DNA of 64,000 nt from Sphingomonas sp. Root720 (GTDB taxonomy: Bacteria > Pseudomonadota > Alphaproteobacteria > Sphingomonadales > Sphingomonadaceae), in contig NZ_LMID01000001.1 in assembly GCF_001428605.1 (NCBI RefSeq), forward strand, positions 1,185,372 to 1,249,371, given 5' to 3'. The translations under genes and the position numbers were made by a program. The notes below the pieces were generated by a model that was not told the origin of the DNA, did not search any database, and saw nothing but the letters and a program-made list of their open reading frames with translations. Below, piece by piece: positions 41,980 through 51,718 of this stretch (position 1 is the first letter of the stretch; each line of letters starts with the position of its first letter).

Positions 41980-42803
41980 GGTCGATCGTCCCTTGCTGCG
42001 ATTTTCTTTCCGCCGCGAAGCAATTTCGCTTGGCGTCGATATTCCGCTGGCGTCATTCGATAGGATCGCTTGAACGCGGCGATGAAGCTGCTCAGCCCAT
42101 CATAGCCAAGGTCATAGGTGACATCGGTCACGCTCACTCCTTCGCGCAGCATCTTCGCCGCTTGCATCATCCGGCTCGCAATCTGCCATTGCGCGACGGA
42201 CATGCCGGTATCGGCTCGAAACCGGCGCGAGAGACTCCGCTCGGATGTCCCCAACCGCCCCGCCCAATCTGACAGCCGCTGCTTGCTGGCCGGCTCGGCG
42301 ACAGCCAAGGCCGCTGCAGCGAACAGGCGGCCATCGCGGGGCATCGGCAACCGCAGTTCGTCTGCCTCCGCCATTTCCAGTTCATCGACCAGGACGTCCA
42401 CCAATCGCCGGTCGCGAAGCGACAGGCTGTGGTCTGAGCGCCAATGCACCATGCGACGGAGCAGCACCTCCATGACATCGGTCGGCTGGAACATTGTCGG
42501 CGATGCTGGCAACCTGGCGCCCAACTCCGCGCCGAGATGGACGTTCACGCCGGACGCGTCGCCGATAGGCTTGGCGGCATGGCTCCGATCCGGCGGAATC
42601 CATGCGATGCGGCCGCAAGGCATCAGCCAGCTCATATCGTCCAGTTCGATCGCCAACAGCCCTTGCGACAATATCACCAACTGTCCTTCGGGATGACGGT
42701 GGCGCGCCTTACCGGTCACGTCGGTCGAGGTCGGCGACACACTCCAGATCTGCGTCCCGGCAAGGCGCGGCTCGATCATCGAGCGCATGAGCGGTGCCGC
42801 CAT
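41976..42803 (-). CDS. AraC-family regulator (cupin type)
   Basis: A 275-residue regulator with an N-terminal cupin-like domain (HRHPEGQLVILSQGLLAIEL) and C-terminal HTHs (LGTSERSLSRRFRADTGMSV, VTDVTYDLGYDGLSSFIAAF). ATG 42803 is preferred over GTG 42806. It is co-transcribed with the AAHS transporter and is divergent from the phosphatase-like gene, so it may control both sides. Confidence 0.87.
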   Translation of the reverse strand: MAAPLMRSMIEPRLAGTQIWSVSPTSTDVTGKARHRHPEGQLVILSQGLLAIELDDMSWLMPCGRIAWIPPDRSHAAKPIGDASGVNVHLGAELGARLPASPTMFQPTDVMEVLLRRMVHWRSDHSLSLRDRRLVDVLVDELEMAEADELRLPMPRDGRLFAAAALAVAEPASKQRLSDWAGRLGTSERSLSRRFRADTGMSVAQWQIASRMMQAAKMLREGVSVTDVTYDLGYDGLSSFIAAFKRSYRMTPAEYRRQAKLLRGGKKIAARDDRP

Positions 42804-42913
42804 CACGCCTTGGCCTTCTCAGCCGACAATGGCCGGATTTCCCTGCTTTTTGTCGCGAGCCAGACAGCAACGCGGCTGCCGCACTGATAGGTAGCGGCAA
42901 AAGGAGTTTCTGA

Positions 42914-43717
42914 ATGTCTATGCAGATGAAAATTGACCCGGCACTGTGCGCATCCTCGTTGCAAATCGTCACCGATCGGATCGCCGCCAACCCCTATCGC
43001 TTCGATGCCGACGCCGATCTCAGAGCCATCGTCGGCGAGCTTCGGCGCATCAGCGCCGACGCCACGGCCTTGCTGAAGAAACTGCTGGCGCAAAGCTATC
43101 CGACGATCGGCTGGGGTGAAACCGAGATGGTGGACGCCGACCGGACAGGGCGCGATCAACGACGCTATTGGCTGTTCGACCCGATCGACGGCGCCTATCA
43201 TTATGTCCAGGGCTTGCCGCTCTGGTCCGCCTCGCTGGCCCTGATCGAAGACGGAAAACCGATCTTCGGCGCGGTCTATGACCCGCGCTTGCGCGAAATG
43301 TTCCTCTGGAGCGAAGGATGCCCCACCACACTCAACGGCCATCCTGTTTCGGTCTCGAGCAAGACGACGCTGCCGACCGCCGTGATCGGGACCTCGCTCG
43401 CGCCCGTGGCGCAGATCGGCAGCGAGGTTCTCGGCAACACCGCCGCGTTGATCACCCGCATTGCCGGCCACTGCTTCATCGTGCGGCAAATGGCTGCGTC
43501 GTCGCTCCAGCTCGCTTATGTCGCCGCCGGTCGCCTGGATGCCTATGTCGAACCGGGGAATGATCATGACGACTGGATCGCAGGCGTTGCCCTGGTCGCA
43601 GGCGCGGGAGGATCGGTGACCGCATTCGATGGCGAAGCCTTTGGCTTCGATCGAAGCGGCATTGTCGCGGCGAGCAAGGCCCTCGCGGCGCCCCTGATCG
43701 ATCTTATCCGAGATTGA
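42914..43717 (+). CDS. Inositol-monophosphatase-family protein with altered motifs
   Basis: A 267-residue Mg-dependent phosphatase-fold protein. Motif 1 is IGWGETEM, motif 2 is LFDPIDGAYHYVQGLP (the usual DPIDGT has Ala instead of Thr), and the third metal site reads GNDHDDWIAGVAL where the family usually has W-D-x-A. The nucleophile-activating Thr is thus missing. It could be a sugar- or phosphate-ester hydrolase of altered activity. Its context is catabolic and its substrate is unknown. Confidence 0.8.
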   Translation: MSMQMKIDPALCASSLQIVTDRIAANPYRFDADADLRAIVGELRRISADATALLKKLLAQSYPTIGWGETEMVDADRTGRDQRRYWLFDPIDGAYHYVQGLPLWSASLALIEDGKPIFGAVYDPRLREMFLWSEGCPTTLNGHPVSVSSKTTLPTAVIGTSLAPVAQIGSEVLGNTAALITRIAGHCFIVRQMAASSLQLAYVAAGRLDAYVEPGNDHDDWIAGVALVAGAGGSVTAFDGEAFGFDRSGIVAASKALAAPLIDLIRD

Positions 43718-43731
43718 TCGCGTCGAGCCAC

Positions 43732-44994
43732 CTATTTGGCGGCCACTGGCGACGGTGGCCGCTGTTCAGGGTAGCGACCGAGCAGAAGCACACTCGAGCC
43801 AAGGAGCAATATGCCCCAGCCGGTCCACCAGAGGATCGTAGAATAGCTACCGGTCTGATCATAGGCATACCCCATGAGCGTTGGCCCGCCGCCAGCGACG
43901 ATCATGAACAGACCAAATAGGAGCCCGTAGATGACGCCATAGTTGCGCAGGCCGAGATAACGGACCACGAGAAAGGCGAGCAGGTCGATCTCCACACCGG
44001 CGCTCAGCCCCAGAAGGATGGCGGCGGTTGCGGCCTGCCAGGGCTGCATCACGGGGAGCGACAGCAGCAGACATCCGATCATCGACAACACGACGACTAC
44101 GAATGCCACGAGGGGTGCCCAGATCTGATCGATGATGTAGCCCCCGAAGATGCGGCCTATGATCATCGAGGCGCCAATCAGAGCCGTGATAACGGGGATT
44201 AGCTCATGCGGGACCTTGGCGTGACGGAAGATGTTCTCCAGATTGGGAAAAGCGGCACCGCCGAACGCCACCGGCACAAACGCCAGGACAAGAATCCAAA
44301 AGGTGCGGCCTCGGAGTATCTGACCGAGCCGAAGCCCCTCGTCACTCTGGTGCCGCTCGCCGGCATTCCGGGTCAAGGAGGACGCGCCCACGATCGTGCG
44401 CGGCGTACCCAACAGGACAAGCGGCATAGCAATGAGGATCGGTAGCGCACCGAACATGACCACCGTAGTTCGCCAGCCGAACGCATCGATCAGCGGCTGG
44501 CCAGTAAGCTTCAGAAAGATCACGCAAAAGCCGGTACCGGAAAGGGCGATGCCAAGCGCGAGGCCGCGTCGAGCGGCAAAAGTGCCGGCGATCGCGCGGG
44601 TGAAAGTGACCGCAGTTGCCCCTACGCCGCTCAGCGCGATCAGCACCCAAGTCAACCAATATTGCAGCTGCGAGCCCGTTGAAAGGGCGAGGCCCATATA
44701 ACTTAGACCGAAGGTTACCAGCGCGATCGATCCGATCCTGCGGGGACCATAGCGGTCGACTGCAACGCCGACGAGGGGGGCCAATGGCAGGAAAGCCACC
44801 ACCACCACCATCAAGCCGCTCAGCACGAAGGAGAAGGACCAGCCGAATTCCTTGACGAGCTCGGGCGCCAACAGACCGATCGAATAGGAGGCAAGAGTCG
44901 GGGCGCCAAACATCAATCCAGCAAAGGCCGCCATGACGACCTTCCATCCCGTGCGAAACTCGGCAAAGCCGCCATCTACATCATTACTGGTCAT
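43732..44994 (-). CDS. MFS transporter, monocarboxylate/oxalate-formate type
   Basis: A 420-residue transporter with twelve helices. The N-terminal part, KVVMAAFAGLMFGAPTLASYSIGLLAPELVKEF, is given here only by its ends, and VGVAVDRYGPRRIG is the loop 2-3 motif. It resembles MCT-like carriers of small organic acids. It lies 24 bases after the OYE-type oxidoreductase on the same strand and is probably its transport partner. Confidence 0.87.
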   Translation of the reverse strand: MTSNDVDGGFAEFRTGWKVVMAAFAGLMFGAPTLASYSIGLLAPELVKEFGWSFSFVLSGLMVVVVAFLPLAPLVGVAVDRYGPRRIGSIALVTFGLSYMGLALSTGSQLQYWLTWVLIALSGVGATAVTFTRAIAGTFAARRGLALGIALSGTGFCVIFLKLTGQPLIDAFGWRTTVVMFGALPILIAMPLVLLGTPRTIVGASSLTRNAGERHQSDEGLRLGQILRGRTFWILVLAFVPVAFGGAAFPNLENIFRHAKVPHELIPVITALIGASMIIGRIFGGYIIDQIWAPLVAFVVVVLSMIGCLLLSLPVMQPWQAATAAILLGLSAGVEIDLLAFLVVRYLGLRNYGVIYGLLFGLFMIVAGGGPTLMGYAYDQTGSYSTILWWTGWGILLLGSSVLLLGRYPEQRPPSPVAAK

Positions 44995-45018
44995 CTCGGT
45001 CGCTCCCTCCCGCTGCGA

Positions 45019-47025
45019 TCAGATCGTGCAACCGAGCATGTGCGCTTCGCGCATCGCCGGGATCGTATAGCCCGGGCCCTTTGCATCACCGATCAGCCGC
45101 ACATCTGCACATATTTTGCCAAGCTGCGTTGCCAGCTCCCTCCGCGGCACGCGTGGCGTGGCGTAGGTGAAGAGCTGGACATCCTCGATAATGCCCTCGC
45201 GACCAGTCATGATGTTTCGGTAGACGAACACTCCGTCCTCGAAACGGCTCGCTGGGGATGGCTCCGCCCAGCTGATCACCTCGATCCCGCGCCCGAGGAT
45301 ACGGCTATAGACCGCCTGCTTGATAACCGTTGCCTGGTCGCGCGCTGCGCTCTCGACCGGCGTGACGATCACCACGCGATCGAACATGTCCGCCAGCAGT
45401 TCGGCGCCGGCATAGGTCATATCGGTGCCGTCCATATCATATATCACCGCCGTGCCCTGCATATGAGCCTTACGGCCCACCAACTCGCGCAGCAGTTGAG
45501 CCATATCCAATATGTAGCCTTCGTCACGAAGCTCGGCAGGCAGCTGCTCCGGCCAGAGAAACTGGCCCCCCGTCGCGAGTATGACGCTGTCCGGCCGGCA
45601 GGCCGCGATGTCATCGGCCGTGGCGTGATGCGACAGCTTGAGGTCAACCCCCGCACGCTCCGCGGCCATGATCTGATAGTCGAAGATCGAGCTCACCGCC
45701 TCGCAGCCCGGTAGTTGTGAAAAGAGCCGCACGCGACCACCCAGTTCCGCGGACGCGTTGAAGAGTGTGACCTCATGGCCGCGAGCTGCCGCGATCCACG
45801 CGGCCTCAAGCCCGGAGATGCCGCCACCGACAACGACGATCCTCTTCGGCTGCTCGACCTTGGCCGGCCACCAGTCGACCTCGTCCTCGAGGCCGATTCG
45901 AGGATTGTTGTCGCAATAGCTTGGCTGACCCATCAGCGTGGATGCCCAGCAATTGTTGCAGGAGACACATTTGCGGATGTCGCCATCCCTGTCCTGCAGG
46001 GCTTTGCGCCCCCAAGCGGGGTCGGCAAGCAACGTCCGCCCGAGCATGACGAAATCGGCTTTGCCCTGGCTCAACAGGGTTTCCGCCTGAACGGGCTCCA
46101 CGATGCGGCCCGTGCAAGCGACGGGTACGCCATTACAATGGCGTTTCATCAAGCCCGTCTGGTCCACATAAGGCCCGCGCGGGCCGTGCATGTCCGGCAA
46201 ATGCTTGTGCAGAGTCCAAGATTGGGAGCCCTGGACGAAATTGACATAGTCGTAGATGCCCGTGGCCGTAGCGTGAGCGGCAATTTCGGCCGCCTCGTTC
46301 CAGCCGATACCGCCTGGGAGGCCATCATCGCCCGGCAGTCGGACACCGATCAGGAAATCCGGGCCACAGCACGATCGAAGCGCCCGACCCAGCTCATCAA
46401 GCAGGCGCATGCGGTTTTCGAACGAACCGCCATAAGCGTCATCCCGACGGTTAGACCAAGTCGACATGAACTGATGAAAGATATGTCCGTGACCGGCCGA
46501 AATTTCGACACCGGCGTAGCCGCATCGCCGAAGGCGTTCTGCCGATTCCGCCATGTCGCCCACCATATGGCGGATTTCGTCAACCGACAGCGCCTGCGGC
46601 ATAGTCCAGCTGAGATCGTCTGGCAGCATGCTGGGCGCGACGGCACGAAACCGGCGAACAGCGCGAATATCTCCCCTGCCCTGCTCCGAAAGCTGCGCGA
46701 GCAGAACGCTCCCCTCGTCCTCAATTGCCGCAGCGAGCCTCCGAAAGCCGTCCAAGTCGCGCTGGCCGTGGACTTGCGCCTGGGCGAGCGCGCCTGTCGA
46801 AAATCGCCACATGGCATAGGGTTCGGAAACCAGCAGGGCGGCGCCGCCCCGCGCCCGGTTGACGAGGAAATTGAGATAGGCGCGGCTGATCTCTCCCCGC
46901 TCCATCAGACCGGTATAAACGGCACCGAACGCGATCCTGTTGCGCAGGAGGCGCGATCCCAACTGCAACCCCGAAAAAAGATGGGGGTAGGGAGCGCCGG
47001 ATATCTCCGCGTGACTATTCAGCAC
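45019..47025 (-). CDS. NADH:flavin oxidoreductase, OYE/2,4-dienoyl-CoA-reductase type
   Basis: A 668-residue two-part enzyme: an N-terminal TIM-barrel OYE domain with FMN (GVEISAGHGHIFHQFMSTWSN split by the active-site His), a [4Fe-4S] Cys group (CVSCNNCWAS) and a C-terminal FAD/NADH domain (VVVGGGISGLEAAWIAAARG). It reduces activated C=C bonds or removes methyl groups from cyclic substrates. GTG 47025, six bases after GGAAGG, is preferred over TTG 47031. The substrate is unknown; it is co-transcribed with the MFS carrier. Confidence 0.88.
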   Translation of the reverse strand: MLNSHAEISGAPYPHLFSGLQLGSRLLRNRIAFGAVYTGLMERGEISRAYLNFLVNRARGGAALLVSEPYAMWRFSTGALAQAQVHGQRDLDGFRRLAAAIEDEGSVLLAQLSEQGRGDIRAVRRFRAVAPSMLPDDLSWTMPQALSVDEIRHMVGDMAESAERLRRCGYAGVEISAGHGHIFHQFMSTWSNRRDDAYGGSFENRMRLLDELGRALRSCCGPDFLIGVRLPGDDGLPGGIGWNEAAEIAAHATATGIYDYVNFVQGSQSWTLHKHLPDMHGPRGPYVDQTGLMKRHCNGVPVACTGRIVEPVQAETLLSQGKADFVMLGRTLLADPAWGRKALQDRDGDIRKCVSCNNCWASTLMGQPSYCDNNPRIGLEDEVDWWPAKVEQPKRIVVVGGGISGLEAAWIAAARGHEVTLFNASAELGGRVRLFSQLPGCEAVSSIFDYQIMAAERAGVDLKLSHHATADDIAACRPDSVILATGGQFLWPEQLPAELRDEGYILDMAQLLRELVGRKAHMQGTAVIYDMDGTDMTYAGAELLADMFDRVVIVTPVESAARDQATVIKQAVYSRILGRGIEVISWAEPSPASRFEDGVFVYRNIMTGREGIIEDVQLFTYATPRVPRRELATQLGKICADVRLIGDAKGPGYTIPAMREAHMLGCTI

Positions 47026-47176
47026 GACCAACCTTCCTGCGGCACGCCCATCCGGCGTCAGCTCGTGCTTTGGCCAAGACGTCCGCCCATTTCATTCCCT
47101 CGATCAAGGTATATCGTCGCCGGGCGACGGCATGATACCCGGCCACCCAATGTTTCGCCAAAGCAGGGGCCCCGCC

Positions 47177-47827
47177 ATGCAGAATCTCACCCTCGACTAT
47201 CAGCAAGCCGGCTTTGGCCTGCATGTCGGCTTCGGCGCCCGGCCCGCGCTCATCCTGATCGATTTCGTGAAGGCCTATTTTGCCAAGGCCTCGCCGCTTT
47301 ATGCCCCCGACGCGGTGGACGGCATGCAGGCCGCGCTCGAAGCCTCGCTGCGTCTGCGCACGCTTGCCCACAAGGCAGGGTTGCCCGTCTTCCTGACCCA
47401 GGTCGTGATCAGTCCAAGCGACCTGAAGTCGCACCTCATGTATCGCAAGAGCAAGGGGCTCGCCCTTTTCGAGCAGGGAAGCCAGTTCGCGGAATTTGCG
47501 GATGGCCTCACCCCCGATCCGCGTGATCATTTGATCACCAAACTCTATCCGAGCGCCTTTTTCGGTACGGCGCTTTCGTCGCTTCTGGTCGCGGACAAGG
47601 TGGACAGCCTGATCATCACCGGCCTCAGCACCAGCGGCTGTGTGCGGGCGACCTGCAACGACAGCATCAGCTATGGCTTTGCACCGTCTGTTGTTCATGA
47701 CGGCGTGGCCGACCGCGACGATCGACCGCATCAGGCCAATTTGTTCGATATGGGCGCGAAATATGCGGACATCGTTTCCGAGGACGATGTAGCGCGCCAT
47801 TTTGAGAAGATCCCCGCCGCCAGCTGA
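47177..47827 (+). CDS. Isochorismatase-like cysteine hydrolase
   Basis: A 216-residue cytosolic hydrolase with the triad Asp (ALILIDFVKAYF), Lys (LITKLYPSAFFG) and Cys (TGLSTSGCVRATCND). The family includes N-carbamoylsarcosine amidase, maleamate amidase and nicotinamidase, so hydrolysis of an amide or carbamoyl group is likely. The start MQNLTLDYQQAGFG is preferred over longer forms. It is divergent from the OYE gene and convergent with the SnoaL-like gene. Confidence 0.87.
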   Translation: MQNLTLDYQQAGFGLHVGFGARPALILIDFVKAYFAKASPLYAPDAVDGMQAALEASLRLRTLAHKAGLPVFLTQVVISPSDLKSHLMYRKSKGLALFEQGSQFAEFADGLTPDPRDHLITKLYPSAFFGTALSSLLVADKVDSLIITGLSTSGCVRATCNDSISYGFAPSVVHDGVADRDDRPHQANLFDMGAKYADIVSEDDVARHFEKIPAAS

Positions 47828-47838
47828 GGCGCCACGGT

Positions 47839-48357
47839 TCAGGGTGCCTTTCTGTTCTGAGGCGAGGCCTGCCGCTCATGCTCCACGAAGCTGTGCTTCT
47901 GGTGCTGTGGCAACGCAGCAATGCGCCCAAAGGGGTCGTCCATATAGCGAACATGAAGCAGGATCGACGCGATCTTCCATCTCCCCGACAGCCGAGATAG
48001 TCCGGTGTCGAACACCGCTCCCGCGTGCCAATGATCCCCATTGTCCCAGCTATGGCGGGCGAGAACATGATATCGGGCGGTAGCGACGTCGCCATCGATC
48101 CTGATCTGCATATTGCCATAGAGGTGGTGGACGCGCCCAAGATCGGGGCGCATTCGTTTCCATTGCGCAATCCAGGCCGCGGCCGAAGCAAAGGTTTCGG
48201 CGAAACCGTAATCCACCGCGAGGTCCTCGGCGAAAATCTCCGCCAGGCTGTCGAGGAGATGCTCGCCTTCATAGGTGGATCGATCGGTGAGATCGCAATA
48301 TCGGTGTATCACGTCCTCGATTTCGGCCCGATCCTGAAGATGCTTGAGATCGTACAT
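47839..48357 (-). CDS. SnoaL/NTF2-like protein
   Basis: A 172-residue alpha+beta cone-fold protein (EIEDVIHRYCDLTDRST, RVHHLYGNMQIRIDGDVATARYHV, WKIASILLHVRYMDDP). The family covers small isomerases, cyclases and beta subunits of ring-hydroxylating dioxygenases. No catalytic residues can be named. ATG 48357 after GGGGGGC is preferred; GTG 48375 would overlap the TauD-like stop. It is the last gene of the TonB receptor-TauD-SnoaL transcript. Confidence 0.75.
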   Translation of the reverse strand: MYDLKHLQDRAEIEDVIHRYCDLTDRSTYEGEHLLDSLAEIFAEDLAVDYGFAETFASAAAWIAQWKRMRPDLGRVHHLYGNMQIRIDGDVATARYHVLARHSWDNGDHWHAGAVFDTGLSRLSGRWKIASILLHVRYMDDPFGRIAALPQHQKHSFVEHERQASPQNRKAP

Positions 48358-48371
48358 ATCGCCCCCCGCCC

Positions 48372-49265
48372 TCACGCGGCGGCTGGCAGCAGGCCGGACG
48401 CATCGACGGTTGTGCTGCGGCGCATCTCCCGCTTCTCGGTAAAATCGAAGCGGCGACCCCGGTGAAGCGTGGCGCGGTTGTCCCAGATCACGAGATCATC
48501 CACCGTCCATTTGTGGCGATATACAAATTCGCGCTGGGTGGCGTGCTCGAGCAGATCCTGTAGCAGCATCCGGCCTTCCGGCACGGTCATCCCCAAGACG
48601 CGGCACGCGTGCGCGCCAATGAACAGCAGCTTCCGACCCGAACCCGGATGGCTTCGCACAATCGGCCAGTGGACGCGCGGGATGGCGTCCTTTTGGGCCT
48701 GGGTCCAATTGTCGGCGCCGAGAATCTCCCGGGAATGAAGCGCAAAATGCTCCCCAACCAGCTCGACCAGTTCGGCCTTCATATCCTCATCGAGCGCATC
48801 ATAGGCCGCCCGCATATCGGCAAATTCGGTATCCCCACCTTTCCTCGCTACCGTTTGCGCTGAAAGCATCGAATAGGCAGCAGGCGGGCTTTGGAAGGAG
48901 CTGTCGCTATGCCACAGCTGGTTGGCAATGTTGTTGACGATCTTCGGATCCGTGCGTTGGACCGGGCGTCCGTCGGCATCCACGTTCGAGATGTCGATGA
49001 GAATGTCATTCTTCAGGCGTTCCTTGGGGGCGGCTTGGCCGGCCTTGGAGACTCGCTTGAGACCGATATCCAGCGGGCCGAAACGCTCGGCGAAAGCGAT
49101 CTGCTGCTCCTCGGTCAAAGGCTGGCCGCGAAAGACCACGACCGCGTAGCGGTCGATGGCCTTCACGATGCCTTCGATCACTGCATCGTCGAGCTTCTCG
49201 CGCAGATCGACACCCGACAGTTCCGCGACGAAGCCCGGCGACAACGGAGCAATCGACAAAGTCAT
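48372..49265 (-). CDS. TauD/TfdA-family 2-oxoglutarate dioxygenase
   Basis: A 297-residue non-heme iron oxygenase. The facial triad begins H-x-D in NQLWHSDSSF; the distal His is in ATLHRGRRFD, followed by the 2-oxoglutarate Arg in KREMRRSTT. TfdA-type members split aryl-oxyacetates, while TauD-type members act on sulfonates. The start after GGAG at 49265 is clear. It lies 14 bases after a TonB receptor gene, so it acts on an imported compound, perhaps an ether or sulfonate (inference). Confidence 0.88.
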   Translation of the reverse strand: MTLSIAPLSPGFVAELSGVDLREKLDDAVIEGIVKAIDRYAVVVFRGQPLTEEQQIAFAERFGPLDIGLKRVSKAGQAAPKERLKNDILIDISNVDADGRPVQRTDPKIVNNIANQLWHSDSSFQSPPAAYSMLSAQTVARKGGDTEFADMRAAYDALDEDMKAELVELVGEHFALHSREILGADNWTQAQKDAIPRVHWPIVRSHPGSGRKLLFIGAHACRVLGMTVPEGRMLLQDLLEHATQREFVYRHKWTVDDLVIWDNRATLHRGRRFDFTEKREMRRSTTVDASGLLPAAA

Positions 49266-49279
49266 AATATCTCCAATGG

Positions 49280-51718
49280 TTACCATTTATATCGCAACTG
49301 AACAGCCACGCTCCGCGGCCGCTCCGGCGTAATTCCATAGGTTCCGGGCGTACTTGGTGTTACCGCTCCGAATATATAGGTTTTTTTCTTGTTGAGATTT
49401 CGGCCGATCACCGAAAGCTCCCAGGCATTGTCGAAGGTCGCCAGGGCAACCCGACCGTCGATACGGGCGAACCCTTGCTGGACGAGGTTGGGGTCGAGTG
49501 TTTCCTCGAGGAAATATTTGCTCGAGAAGAAGACATTGCCGTCGACCGTGAGCTTGAAGTCGCCGACCGGCGCTGTGAAGATAAAGCCGGCATTCCCGCT
49601 CCACTCGGGAGCATAAGGCGGCGAGCGGTCGCTCAGATCCTGTATCGCCAGCGGATTTCGGACCAGCTGGGCCGACGTGGCGCCTCCGTTCGGATAGCTC
49701 TTGAAGTGCGTGTCCAGATAAAGGCCGCTCAACATGACCTTGAGTTGATCGGTGACGACCAACTGGCTCTCGAGCTCGACACCCTGAGCGACGGTCGATG
49801 CCGCGTTGCGGATCAAACTGACCAGCGTCGGTCCGTTGTTGATGCTGATCCGCTGCTGCTGGTTCTTGTAATTCGAGCGGAAGGCATCGAGATTCAGCAG
49901 CAACCGTCGATCGAACAACTCGCTCTTGATACCGATTTCATAGGCGGTCACCGTCTCTGGCGCGAACAGGACATTAGCGGCGGTGCGGCTCACATCGGCG
50001 GCGTTGAAGCCGCCCGACTTGAAGCCCTTGGCGACGCTGGCATACAGCATCACCCGGTCGTCGACCTTGTAATTGACGTTGAGCGATGGCGTGAATTTAG
50101 TATCCTTGCGCGACAGCACATAGGCGGGCACCCCGGCCACGCCGTAGAAATTCTGTCCCGACAGGCGCACCGCCGCCGCGGCTGCCTGCGCCACCGACTG
50201 GAGTGCATCCGAATAGGGCATCATCTGCCCATAATTGTCGGTGCTGCGACCGAAGATATTCGCTTGGCGAAAATCCTTCTTGACGCTGCTCCAGCGTCCG
50301 CCGAGCGAAATCGTGAGCCTGTCGGTGGGATTGATCCCGATCAGACCGAAGGCCGAAAAGGTCTCATCCTTTTGCCGAAACTTCGTCGTGATGTTGAATG
50401 GCAGAAGCGCTGCCAAGCTCGGGGCGGCGGTCGCGATCGCGGTGGCTAGGAAGCCGTAAGTGTTCTGGAAATCGCTGTCCAGCTTGCCGTTCTGATAATA
50501 GAGACCAACCGAATATTCGAGGAAATTGCCTTTCGCCGAGGTGTAACGGAGTTCCTCGCTGATCTGGCGATATCGCTCCGGCTGCGCGATATGGAGCAAC
50601 ACCTGCGGAACGCCATCGACATCGATATTGGCGTTATAGCGATACCAGGAATAGCCGGTGATCGAGGTCAGTTCGCCATCCCCGATCATCTTGTTCAGCG
50701 TCAGGACCACATCGCGATTTCGCAACAGGAAGCTTTGGCCCGGTGAAGTGGCCCGCCGATAGTCGACGCCGTCCGTCTGGCCATTGGCAAGCGCCGCCTG
50801 GCAGAAACGCCCCGGCCCCGCCGGAAAGTCCACCGGGTTAGGCGGACAACCCACGGCCTCGTTGGGAATACCTCCCTTTTGCTTGCTGCGTCCCACCTCC
50901 ACTTTCAGCGTGGCGTTGAAATCCGCCGAAGGCTCGAACAGCAAGGTGCCGCGACCGGCAAGATTGTCATAGGCGGGGATTTTGCGCCCCATGCCGCTAT
51001 CGCTGATATAACCGCTGGATCCGGACGCGATAATCGCCCCGCGTGCCAGCAGATTGCTCGTGACCGCGCCGCCGCCAGCGGCTTCAACGGTATATTCCCC
51101 TTCGGTGCCATATACGCCGCGGACAAAGCCCGATGGCTGTGCCGTCGGCTTGGCAGTGATGATGTTGAAGGCGCCGGCGATGGCGTTATTACCGAACAGG
51201 GTGCCCTGAGGGCCCTTCAATATCTCGATACGCTCCAGATCAAGGAAGCCGGCGCTCGATGTCCGCGACCGACCGCGATAGATGCCGTCGACGAAGGTAC
51301 CCACCGACTGCTCGATGGACGCACCCGGGGCCGAACTGACGCCGCGGATGCTCAAGCGATCCGATCGGCCGCCCGTGGTGACCTGCACACCCGGCGACAA
51401 GCGCCCCAGATCGGTGAGCTGGATCAGGTTGCGCGCGGCGATTGTGGTTGATGTCACCACCGCCACAGAGATCGGCACCTCCTGCAACCGCTCCTCACGC
51501 TTCTGCGCGGTGACGATGATGTCCTCGATCGTCGCGGCATCAGCGCTTTCAGCCTGGGCGCCCGAAGCCGGCTGCTGCGCGAACGCCGGGCCGCTGAGAG
51601 CGACCGCTATCGCGCTGCCGAGCAACAGATGCAGGCGACGAAGGTCGCGCCGGCTGGATGTCGACGCTTTGCCCTGCCCGCTTCTATCCGATTGAAGCCC
51701 CTCGATCATTACTTGCAT
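49280..51718 (-). CDS. TonB-dependent outer-membrane receptor
   Basis: An 812-residue beta-barrel receptor with a long signal region (RRLHLLLGSAIAVALSGPAFA), a TonB-box-like segment with plug start (IEDIIVTAQKREERLQEVPIS) and the C-terminal aromatic end VQLRYKW. FASTA-type relatives in sphingomonads import plant aromatics and other nutrients, not only siderophores. The start MQVMIEG follows AGGAAAGGAC. It is the first gene of a transcript with TauD- and SnoaL-like genes and is divergent from an aldehyde dehydrogenase. Confidence 0.9.
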   Translation of the reverse strand: MQVMIEGLQSDRSGQGKASTSSRRDLRRLHLLLGSAIAVALSGPAFAQQPASGAQAESADAATIEDIIVTAQKREERLQEVPISVAVVTSTTIAARNLIQLTDLGRLSPGVQVTTGGRSDRLSIRGVSSAPGASIEQSVGTFVDGIYRGRSRTSSAGFLDLERIEILKGPQGTLFGNNAIAGAFNIITAKPTAQPSGFVRGVYGTEGEYTVEAAGGGAVTSNLLARGAIIASGSSGYISDSGMGRKIPAYDNLAGRGTLLFEPSADFNATLKVEVGRSKQKGGIPNEAVGCPPNPVDFPAGPGRFCQAALANGQTDGVDYRRATSPGQSFLLRNRDVVLTLNKMIGDGELTSITGYSWYRYNANIDVDGVPQVLLHIAQPERYRQISEELRYTSAKGNFLEYSVGLYYQNGKLDSDFQNTYGFLATAIATAAPSLAALLPFNITTKFRQKDETFSAFGLIGINPTDRLTISLGGRWSSVKKDFRQANIFGRSTDNYGQMMPYSDALQSVAQAAAAAVRLSGQNFYGVAGVPAYVLSRKDTKFTPSLNVNYKVDDRVMLYASVAKGFKSGGFNAADVSRTAANVLFAPETVTAYEIGIKSELFDRRLLLNLDAFRSNYKNQQQRISINNGPTLVSLIRNAASTVAQGVELESQLVVTDQLKVMLSGLYLDTHFKSYPNGGATSAQLVRNPLAIQDLSDRSPPYAPEWSGNAGFIFTAPVGDFKLTVDGNVFFSSKYFLEETLDPNLVQQGFARIDGRVALATFDNAWELSVIGRNLNKKKTYIFGAVTPSTPGTYGITPERPRSVAVQLRYKW

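Noticed and set aside
45775-47526. 583-codon open frame on the plus strand
   Set aside because: Antisense to the OYE gene and then out of frame with the isochorismatase-like gene; shadow only.
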